Assembly: GCA_007128085.1 (NCBI GenBank)
Contig: SKYC01000133.1
Location: 1 to 11,628, forward strand
Source of the DNA: Saprospiraceae bacterium
GTDB taxonomy: Bacteria; Bacteroidota; Bacteroidia; Chitinophagales; Saprospiraceae
Length of the DNA: 11,628 nucleotides
Direction of reading: 5' to 3'
Under the pieces are notes generated by a model that saw nothing but the letters and a program-made list of their open reading frames with translations, made no database searches and had not been told where the DNA came from. Below are positions 1 through 5,284 of this stretch, piece by piece. Each line of letters starts with the position of its first letter. Position 1 is the first letter of the stretch. The translations under genes and the position numbers were made by a program.

Positions 1-76
1 AACTCGGTGAATGGCTCATCGTCGACGGACCCACCACCATTACCATCGTCGACAGCGAAGATCCCGACTGTACCGC
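1..76 (+). repeat. Direct DNA repeat, left copy (885-bp period)
   Basis: These 76 bases match 886-961 with only three mismatches (at 22, 29 and 41), one of which changes an amino acid (Val to Ala). Similarity falls sharply after base 76. The copies are 885 bp apart, three modules of the array. It may extend left of the window. Confidence 0.9.
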
Positions 77-2561
77 CGAATTGACTGTAACCCCACCACC
101 ACCCTGCTCTGAACCTTGCTTCATCGAACTCGATGAAGTAATCATCGGAGCGTGTAACGACAATGATACCGGCACAGATCCCAGCGATGACTTCTTTGGA
201 ATTACTTTCACCATCGACAGTTTGGAGGGCAATGCCTCCCAATACAATGTCAACTGGAACGGCATGACCTGGGGGCCCTTTGAATACGGACAGCAAGCCA
301 GTATTGACAGCCTGCCAGCTACCGGTGATATACTCGTTCTCAATGTAGTCGACATAACCAATAGTCAATGCCAACTCTCATTTGAAGTCAGTCAAGAGCC
401 CTGTTCTTTTGATTGTCTAATTTCCATGATTGAAGTCACTGTCCAGTGCAATGACAATGACACCCCTACCAATCCCGGGGATGATTTTTACGAAATAAGT
501 GTTATGCCCGACGTATTGAATCCCGGGCAAGACAATTCTTTTGTCCTATTGGTTGACGGTCAACTCATCGATACTTTTTCCTACACAAACGGCGGTACGT
601 TTACACTTCCCGCTGACGGATCTCAGGCATCTATTGAAATTATTGACCTCAATAATCCGGAATGCAGTGATACTTTCCAGACCGATCCACTCGATCCTTG
701 TTCAGATCAATGTCTCATCGATCTGGCACTGAATTCTGTCAGTTGTAACAATCAGGGAACCGAAGAAGACCCACTTGACGATACCTTTACCGCCTTTGTC
801 ACCGCCAGCGAGCTGAACAGCAGTTCGGACGGCTGGTACGTTCAAGGAGTCCCTTCGATTATACACCCTTATGGGGAGCAGGTCGAACTCGGTGAATGGC
901 TCATCGCCGACGGGCCCACCACCATCACCATCGTCGACAGCGAAGATCCCGACTGTACCGCAGAGTTGGCCATCGACCCGCCTCCGCCCTGCTCTACTCC
1001 TTGTGAAATTGAGATTGAGGATATTGTCATCGGCGAATGCAATGACAACGATACAGGACCCATTCATGAGGATGATTTCTTCGGGGTTTCTTTGGTCGTC
1101 AACGACATTCAAGGAAATACCACTGATTTTATGGTCCATTGGAATGGCTTAAACTGGGGCCCTTTCGATTACGGTCAAACCACCTTCATCGACAACTTGC
1201 CCGCCGACGGAACCGATATCACACTGACGGTGGTGGATTCTCAAAATTCCAATTGCCAAACCACCTTCACAGTCAGTCAGGAATCCTGCTCTTCCTGTGA
1301 CCAATCAGTGGATGCAGGCGAAGATCAAATACTTACCTGTCAAATCACCCAGGTAACGCTCAACGGCACCGCTACTGAAGACGGTCAGTTTTCATGGAGC
1401 GGTCCCGGTGGATTCAGTTCTGAGCAGCCACAGCCCACTGTCGATCAACCAGGAACCTATGTACTTACGGTGGTATTCGGAGACCTTTGCGAATTTTCCG
1501 ATGAGGTTACGGTGACTTTGGAGGGGGATTTTCCGGAAATCGATGCAGGTGAAGATCAACAACTCAGTTGTAGTATTGGCGAGGTGACCCTTGTGGGTAC
1601 AATCAATGGTTCGTCGAGTGAATTTGATATCCAATGGTTAGACCCTCAACAGGATCCAATCGGTCAGGATCTCAGTGTACAGGTGGGTAATCCGGGCATT
1701 TACACCCTGGAGGTTACCGACCTGATGAATGGATGCGTAAGTACAGATCAAGTCCAGGTTTTTGCGGATTCCACCGACATAGAAGGAGTATTTATTCTCA
1801 CAACCGATCCTTTTTGCCATGTGGAATCTACGGGGGTTATAGAAATTGTAGAGGTAGAGGGAGGTACTCCACCCATTCTCGTCAGTTTTGAAGGCGAACA
1901 AACGGACTTAAATTTGTTTTCCGGTCTGTCTGCAGGAGCTTATCATTTGAGTTTTACCGATGAAAATGGTTGTCAATTCGACACCACGGTTGTATTAAGT
2001 GATCCGGACCCCTTAGAGGTCGACCTGGGTCCAAATATTTTCTTAACCCAGGGAGAAAACCTAAATATAGTAGCCTATACAAGTATTCCTTTTGAAAATA
2101 TCCAGACCATCTTTTGGACCCTAAATGGCGAGCCTGTCTGTGATGGACCTTGTGACGATTTAAGTATTGAGTTTGAGGGCACCTCCGGCTCTACCGTTGA
2201 GGTGACCATTATTGATCAAAATGGATGTACAGCCACTGATCAAGTTCAGGTATTTATAATTATTGAGCGGAATTTATATATTCCAAATGCTTTTTCTCCA
2301 AATAACGACGGAGTAAACGACCGATTTACCGTTTATGGAGATGAGTTTGTCGAAGAAATTGAGGAGTTAGCCATTTATCACCGATGGGGAGCCAAAGTTT
2401 TTGAAAGAAGAGACCTCCCTCCAAATGATGAATCGCATGGGTGGGACGGTACACACCGAGGGGAAAAATTAAATCCGGGTGTTTATATTTACTATGTTCG
2501 AGTTAGATTTGCTGATGGGGTTGTTGAAAGCTATTCAGGAGAATTAATTTTGGTTGACTAA
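1..2561 (+). CDS. Secreted multi-module adhesin-like protein with gliding-motility/T9SS C-terminal domain, 5'-truncated
   Basis: The reading frame is open from the window edge (first full codon at 3) to TAA at 2559-2561, so the start and any signal peptide lie upstream. The TTG at 81 is an internal Leu, because residues before it match the same place in the next repeat. Order: end of one module (to about 116), four Cys/Asp-rich modules of 97-99 residues (117-1295), two Ig/PKD-like domains each opening with a DAGEDQ motif (about 1305-1530 and 1536-1770), a SprB-like domain (about 1794-2020), another beta-rich domain (about 2031-2265), and a terminal domain (2277-2558) with YIPNAFSPNNDGVNDRF, a YHRWGAKVFER strand, GWDG and NPGVYIYYV. 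That last pattern is the gliding-motility-associated/CHU_C (type B) sorting domain, known to direct export by the type IX system. Inference: a cell-surface or released adhesin; the ligand is unknown. The domain type is secure, the function is not. The 3' end is visibly more AT-rich than the module part. Confidence 0.9.
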   Translation, partial: LGEWLIVDGPTTITIVDSEDPDCTAELTVTPPPPCSEPCFIELDEVIIGACNDNDTGTDPSDDFFGITFTIDSLEGNASQYNVNWNGMTWGPFEYGQQASIDSLPATGDILVLNVVDITNSQCQLSFEVSQEPCSFDCLISMIEVTVQCNDNDTPTNPGDDFYEISVMPDVLNPGQDNSFVLLVDGQLIDTFSYTNGGTFTLPADGSQASIEIIDLNNPECSDTFQTDPLDPCSDQCLIDLALNSVSCNNQGTEEDPLDDTFTAFVTASELNSSSDGWYVQGVPSIIHPYGEQVELGEWLIADGPTTITIVDSEDPDCTAELAIDPPPPCSTPCEIEIEDIVIGECNDNDTGPIHEDDFFGVSLVVNDIQGNTTDFMVHWNGLNWGPFDYGQTTFIDNLPADGTDITLTVVDSQNSNCQTTFTVSQESCSSCDQSVDAGEDQILTCQITQVTLNGTATEDGQFSWSGPGGFSSEQPQPTVDQPGTYVLTVVFGDLCEFSDEVTVTLEGDFPEIDAGEDQQLSCSIGEVTLVGTINGSSSEFDIQWLDPQQDPIGQDLSVQVGNPGIYTLEVTDLMNGCVSTDQVQVFADSTDIEGVFILTTDPFCHVESTGVIEIVEVEGGTPPILVSFEGEQTDLNLFSGLSAGAYHLSFTDENGCQFDTTVVLSDPDPLEVDLGPNIFLTQGENLNIVAYTSIPFENIQTIFWTLNGEPVCDGPCDDLSIEFEGTSGSTVEVTIIDQNGCTATDQVQVFIIIERNLYIPNAFSPNNDGVNDRFTVYGDEFVEEIEELAIYHRWGAKVFERRDLPPNDESHGWDGTHRGEKLNPGVYIYYVRVRFADGVVESYSGELILVD
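117..1295 (+). repeat. Tandem array of four ~98-residue Cys/Asp-rich modules
   Basis: Modules begin at matching Cys codons at 117, 414, 711 and 1002 and the array ends before the Cys at 1296, giving lengths of 99, 99, 97 and 98 residues. Each has Cys near its start (CxI), a second Cys about 12 residues on followed by an acidic loop (CNDNDT...DDFF in three modules, CNNQGTEEDPLDDTF in the third), a third Cys near the end (QC, EC, DC or NC) and a fourth in the linker (PCS or SCS). Four Cys per module suggest two disulfides and the Asp-rich loop suggests calcium binding; both are inferences. The first and fourth modules resemble each other most (shared WNG...WGPF.YGQ), and the partial module at the left edge matches the end of the third, so the array has a three-module (about 295-residue) higher-order period. 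Confidence 0.85.
886..961 (+). repeat. Direct DNA repeat, right copy (885-bp period)
   Basis: Partner of bases 1-76, encoding the end of the third module (LGEWLIADGPTTITIVDSED onward). The near-identity is much higher than between the flanking parts of the modules, which suggests recent duplication or gene conversion limited to this patch. Confidence 0.9.
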
Positions 2562-2586
2562 ATGACTTTTTAGTTAATTCCCTGAA
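2534..2586. repeat. Inverted repeat spanning the stop codon of the secreted-protein gene
   Basis: The arm TTCAGG-A-GAATTAA (2534-2547) pairs with TTAATTCCCTGAA (2574-2586): 13 pairs with one bulged A. A second short stem CTAAA/TTTAG (2558-2562 / 2569-2573) sits inside. The TAA stop is in the loop region. No T-tract follows on either strand, so this is not a standard intrinsic terminator, but it lies between two convergent genes and may stabilise or end the 3' end of one transcript. Confidence 0.4.
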
Positions 2587-2618
2587 ATGGAAGAAAAAAC
2601 TGTGATCTCGTAAAGCCA

Positions 2619-3203
2619 CTAACTTTTCTTCATCTGAACTTCTGCAAACCCTTTTAACATATCTCTCCCCCATTCGGTCATATAGGATTCCGGATGAAAC
2701 TGCACGCCCTCCAGGGGTAGGGTTCTGTGGCGAAAACCCATAATTTGCCCCATTTCATCCTTTGCGGTTATCAACAAATCCGGTGGGAACATCGGCTCAC
2801 GAATAACCCAGGAGTGGTACCTGCCCACCTGTATAGAAGTCTCCGGGAGGTATTTAAACAAACTCTCCCGATCCAGAATTTGAACTTCAGATTGATACCC
2901 GTGACAAACTTCAGGCAAGTTTACTAGTTCCGCCCCAAAAAATCCGGCAATGGCCTGATGACCCAGACATACACCGAGCATGGGTTTCCGGCGATAATAC
3001 CGCTCGATAACCTCCATCAATTTTCCCGATTCAGCAGGCAACCCCGGGCCGGGTGACAAAATAATCAGATCGGATTGTTCCAGCAAGGCGTGATTCAGGC
3101 GATCGTTTTTTACTATGCTCACCTCGGCCTTCAGTGCATCGATGGCCAACCTCAACAACAAATGTGAAAAGGAATCGTAATTATCTACCAGGACCACTTT
3201 CAT
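2619..3203 (-). CDS. pabA: Glutamine amidotransferase subunit of aminodeoxychorismate/anthranilate synthase (component II)
   Basis: A class I glutamine amidotransferase of 194 residues, the usual length for PabA/TrpG. It hydrolyses glutamine and passes ammonia to a chorismate-using component I, for folate (PabA) or tryptophan (TrpG). Visible: N-terminal VDNYDSF (6-12), the oxyanion strand SPGPG (50-54), the nucleophile elbow GVCLGHQAI with Cys79, and the catalytic pair in FHPES, His170 and Glu172. The ATG at 3201-3203 is directly followed by the family's typical MKVVLVDNYDSF opening. The usual HGK motif reads HGYQS (101-105). No component I or other trp/fol gene is in the window, so PabA, TrpG or a shared subunit cannot be told apart; the symbol is the best guess. 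It lies 105 bp downstream of holA on the same strand, with no convincing promoter seen between them, so co-transcription is possible. Confidence 0.85.
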   Translation of the reverse strand: MKVVLVDNYDSFSHLLLRLAIDALKAEVSIVKNDRLNHALLEQSDLIILSPGPGLPAESGKLMEVIERYYRRKPMLGVCLGHQAIAGFFGAELVNLPEVCHGYQSEVQILDRESLFKYLPETSIQVGRYHSWVIREPMFPPDLLITAKDEMGQIMGFRHRTLPLEGVQFHPESYMTEWGRDMLKGFAEVQMKKS

Positions 3204-3308
3204 AATTTACGTTTTATCAACCGGAACAGGTAACAATCTCGCCCTCCGGGATTTAATTTTATCGGAATTCAAACACCGAAACCCAATCGAAAATGACCTC
3301 TCCTTCCA

Positions 3309-4319
3309 CTAACGAATCAAGTCGAGAATTTCAGCCACAAGTGCTCTGAGCAAGCGATCTTCTTTTTCCACAGGGCTATCAATTCCCTTTGATTTCAAAT
3401 CGTATTGGTATATAAGTGAAATGGCTTCTTCGCATTTTTCTCTCGGAAAAAATCGAACGGCTGATAAATATTCTTTGGCGAAAAAAGAGTGCCCCAACTT
3501 AAGTACCTTCGCTACCTCTTCTTCGCTCCTCCGCTTCATACCACTGACTTTATAGATCCTGGAAAAAAAAGTAAAAAGTGCCCCCGTAATCATATAAATG
3601 GGATTCGTTTTTGGATCCTGACTCATGTAGTAGGCAATGTTTGATGCTTTTTCCTTTTTGCCAAAAGCCATTGCCTTCTGCAATTCAAACACACTGAATT
3701 TTCTGGAAATCCCGACGTATTTATTGATGTGAGCTTCGGTAATTTCGCTTTGTCCCTCGTCGAGGTTGAGGGCTATTTTATCCAACTCCTTTACAATCCC
3801 CTCCAGGTTATTGCCCATGTACTCTGAAAGCAAAGTAGCGGTTTTGGGAGAAATGAAATAACCTTTTTCCCTGACTTCCTTTTGTATCCAATCCGGTATC
3901 TTATTGTCGTAGAGTTTTTTGGCTTCATAAATTACAGCACGTCCTTTCTTTTCCAGGGCCTTTATACCTTTGTAAAAAGCGGTGCGTCCATCTATCTTTT
4001 TTTCAGGATGGTGAATGATCAGAGTGCAAAAGTCGACCGGATTTTTTATATAGGGTAAAAGTTTGTCCCACTTTTTAAACTGGTGTGCATTTTTCAAAAC
4101 AATCAATTGTCGACCGCCCATCATTGGGTAAGTGGTTGCCTGATCCAACATTTGAGTGGCATCCACCTCAATTCCGTAAAAGACAAATTTGTTGAATTCC
4201 ACAAATTCGGGATCGAGCGCCTCCTGCTCAATTTGCTGAAATTTTCTGTTCAACAAAAAATGCTCCTCCCCGTGGAGTAAATAAATGGCCTTTAAATCCT
4301 TTGACTTTGAATCCGACAT
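3309..4319 (-). CDS. holA: DNA polymerase III delta subunit
   Basis: A clamp-loader delta subunit, which opens the beta sliding clamp during loading. The 336-residue length fits the family. Features seen: YLLHGEEHFLL near the N terminus (13-23), the opening of the AAA+-like domain I; TYPMMGGRQLIVLKNA (63-78), a conserved delta strand; YMGNNLEGIVKELDKIAL (167-184), the helix opening the lid domain; GISRKFSVFELQKAM (203-217); and a C-terminal helical collar region ending EDRLLRALVAEILDLIR. As expected for delta, no Walker A motif is present. The ATG at 4319 lies about 30 bp downstream of a TATCTTTG promoter box on the same strand. Divergent from the Nudix gene; likely housekeeping and essential. 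Confidence 0.93.
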   Translation of the reverse strand: MSDSKSKDLKAIYLLHGEEHFLLNRKFQQIEQEALDPEFVEFNKFVFYGIEVDATQMLDQATTYPMMGGRQLIVLKNAHQFKKWDKLLPYIKNPVDFCTLIIHHPEKKIDGRTAFYKGIKALEKKGRAVIYEAKKLYDNKIPDWIQKEVREKGYFISPKTATLLSEYMGNNLEGIVKELDKIALNLDEGQSEITEAHINKYVGISRKFSVFELQKAMAFGKKEKASNIAYYMSQDPKTNPIYMITGALFTFFSRIYKVSGMKRRSEEEVAKVLKLGHSFFAKEYLSAVRFFPREKCEEAISLIYQYDLKSKGIDSPVEKEDRLLRALVAEILDLIR

Positions 4320-4351
4320 CTAACCAGCTGTTAATGCATTGCGAAAATAAT

Positions 4352-4383
4352 CAAAGATAACAATTCCCGGATCCTGTAAGCAG
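4352..4383 (-). promoter_or_regulatory. Probable holA promoter
   Basis: Read on the minus strand, TATCTTTG (4352-4359) is an exact match to the Bacteroidota -7 consensus TAnnTTTG, 32 bp before the holA ATG. The -33 element is weak: only a CTG at 4381-4383, 21 bp upstream, resembles TTTG. One arm of a dyad (4362-4373) falls in the spacer. Confidence 0.5.
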
Positions 4384-4424
4384 GTATTTTTTTGGATTCC
4401 ACGCTGAGAAAACGATCCGGAATT
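4362..4424. repeat. Imperfect inverted repeat at the holA promoter
   Basis: AATTCCCGGATC (4362-4373) is the reverse complement of GATCCGGAATT (4414-4424) apart from one missing base. The left arm lies between the holA -33 and -7 regions. The 40-bp loop contains a small CCTG-TAAG-CAGG hairpin followed by a T7 run at 4387-4393. It could be a pair of operator half-sites or the stem of a plus-strand terminator. Confidence 0.35.
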
Positions 4425-4482
4425 GGGCTTTTTTTAATAGCTCTCCATGGGGCTGTCATCCCGCCTGTTGCAGAGTCGGTGG

Positions 4483-4518
4483 AAAAAGTGTATCATTTTT
4501 GCAAAAAATCTTATACAC
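4483..4518 (-). terminator. Possible minus-strand intrinsic terminator upstream of holA
   Basis: On the minus strand the order is GTGTAT, an AT-rich inner stem (A6/T6 type), ATACAC, then TTTTT (4483-4487). Outer arms 4513-4518 and 4488-4493 pair over 6 bp; the inner arms 4504-4509 and 4495-4500 pair over 6 bp. It could stop antisense read-through from the right before it reaches holA. Weak, because most pairs are A-T and the inner loop is tight. Confidence 0.3.
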
Positions 4519-4538
4519 GAAAAGCGGGCGAAATCATT

Positions 4539-4571
4539 TTTGAACACTTTATTATTTTAATCCTATCTTTG
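4539..4571 (+). promoter_or_regulatory. Promoter of the Nudix gene
   Basis: TTTG at 4539-4542 and TATCTTTG at 4564-4571 are separated by 21 bp, which fits the Bacteroidota primary-sigma pattern TTTG-N(about 19-21)-TAnnTTTG. Start of transcription is expected near 4577, leaving an untranslated leader of about 110 nt. Confidence 0.65.
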
Positions 4572-4579
4572 GATTTGTT

Positions 4580-4636
4580 GGTTGTACCCTCACTACTGTT
4601 TAAAATCGCTGGTTTTATGGCCGGGTACCCATAACC
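4580..4636 (+). promoter_or_regulatory. Structured 5' leader of the Nudix transcript
   Basis: GGTT-GTACCC (4580-4589) pairs with GGGTAC-ccat-AACC (4623-4636), ten pairs with a 4-nt bulge. Inside it, TAAAA (4601-4605) pairs with TTTTA (4613-4617). It starts just after the predicted transcription start. I do not recognise a known riboswitch, and the stem does not reach the start codon at 4688. Confidence 0.35.
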
Positions 4637-4687
4637 TATTTTAAATTGCAGGTCGGCAGCATTGGATTGAGCTATAAACAATAACAC

Positions 4688-5284
4688 ATGGAAGAACGGG
4701 GAAACTGGAAAATAAAAACGTCAAAAAAAGTCTACGAAAATCCATGGATTTCGGTCGACCACCACGAAGTCATCGACCCTTCCGGGAAAGACGGCCTTTA
4801 CGGATTGGTTCACTTTAAAAACAAAGCCCTGGCTGTTCTTCCCATCGATTCAGATTTGAATACTTACATAGTGGGGCAATTCAGGTTTGCCACCAATGAA
4901 TACAGTTGGGAGGTACCCGAGGGTGGCGGCACCCTTCAGCTTTCATCTGAGCGAGAAGCCCTGCGAGAGTTAAAGGAAGAGACGGGCATTCAGGCAGACA
5001 ACCTGTACCCTTTTCTAGAAATGCACTTATCCAATAGTGTGACCGACGAAAAATCAAAAAGTTTTGTAGCTTTTGATTTAAACATGAATCCCCCTCAACC
5101 CGATACCACAGAAAAAATAACGGTACGGAAGGTCGCACTGGGGGAGCTGTTCGGGATGGTAGAAAAAGGCCTCATCAAAGACGCACTGTCTGTGGCATCT
5201 CTGATGAGGCTGGAACTGATTCTTTTAAAAAACCAGCTATCTACTTACGAACAAGTTAAAAACTGGTTTACTCTTCACTCATGA
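4688..5284 (+). CDS. Nudix hydrolase, ADP-ribose pyrophosphatase-like
   Basis: A 198-residue cytosolic Nudix enzyme, expected to split a nucleoside diphosphate linked to another moiety. ADP-ribose or another NDP-sugar is the likely substrate, judging from the N-terminal layout and the WEVPEGGG strand before the box (74-81), as in ADP-ribose/NDP-sugar pyrophosphatases. The Nudix box runs from about Gly79 to Ile101 and ends in RELKEETGI, with the metal-binding Glu residues at 94, 97 and 98 in place. The first Glu of the consensus GX5EX7REUXEEXGU is Leu85 here. The ATG at 4688 lies about 110 nt downstream of a good promoter. It overlaps convergent pruA by 17 bp, and its 3' coding region carries the pruA terminator on the other strand. 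The exact substrate cannot be read from sequence. Confidence 0.88.
   Translation: MEERGNWKIKTSKKVYENPWISVDHHEVIDPSGKDGLYGLVHFKNKALAVLPIDSDLNTYIVGQFRFATNEYSWEVPEGGGTLQLSSEREALRELKEETGIQADNLYPFLEMHLSNSVTDEKSKSFVAFDLNMNPPQPDTTEKITVRKVALGELFGMVEKGLIKDALSVASLMRLELILLKNQLSTYEQVKNWFTLHS
5163..5210 (-). terminator. Intrinsic terminator of pruA, inside the antisense of the Nudix coding region
   Basis: In the minus-strand RNA, bases 5210-5195 pair with 5184-5169 over 16 continuous pairs (two of them G-U) around a 10-nt loop (5185-5194), followed by C and T5 (5167-5163). The stem begins 57 nt after the pruA stop. Both G-U pairs become A-C mismatches in the plus-strand RNA, so the structure fits minus-strand use. 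Confidence 0.7.

Larger units (their letters stand above)
4320..4687. other. Dyad-rich intergenic spacer between holA and the Nudix gene
   Basis: No convincing protein gene lies here. An 80-codon frame starting at a TTG (4392) has no family resemblance and overlaps promoter and dyad elements. The spacer holds divergent promoters for holA and the Nudix gene, an imperfect inverted repeat (4362-4373 / 4414-4424) followed on the plus strand by a T7 run (4429-4435), an AT-rich hairpin at 4488-4518, and a paired leader at 4580-4636. No tRNA or known riboswitch is recognised. Confidence 0.6.

Noticed and set aside
702..1139. Long antisense frames opposite the secreted-protein repeats
   Set aside because: They mirror the low-complexity repeat codons, have no recognisable domain, and the plus frame has clear conserved domains.
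3204..3308. Promoter or terminator between holA and the amidotransferase gene
   Set aside because: Only three-base-pair stems and no -7 box were found, so nothing specific can be called.
4373..4393. CCTG-TAAG-CAGG hairpin followed by T7 as a terminator by itself
   Set aside because: A 4-bp stem is too weak, and no plus-strand gene ends here; kept only as part of the larger dyad.
4392..4634. 80-codon plus-strand frame with a hydrophobic stretch
   Set aside because: It starts at TTG with no family resemblance, spans T-runs, dyads and the Nudix promoter, and its composition looks non-coding.
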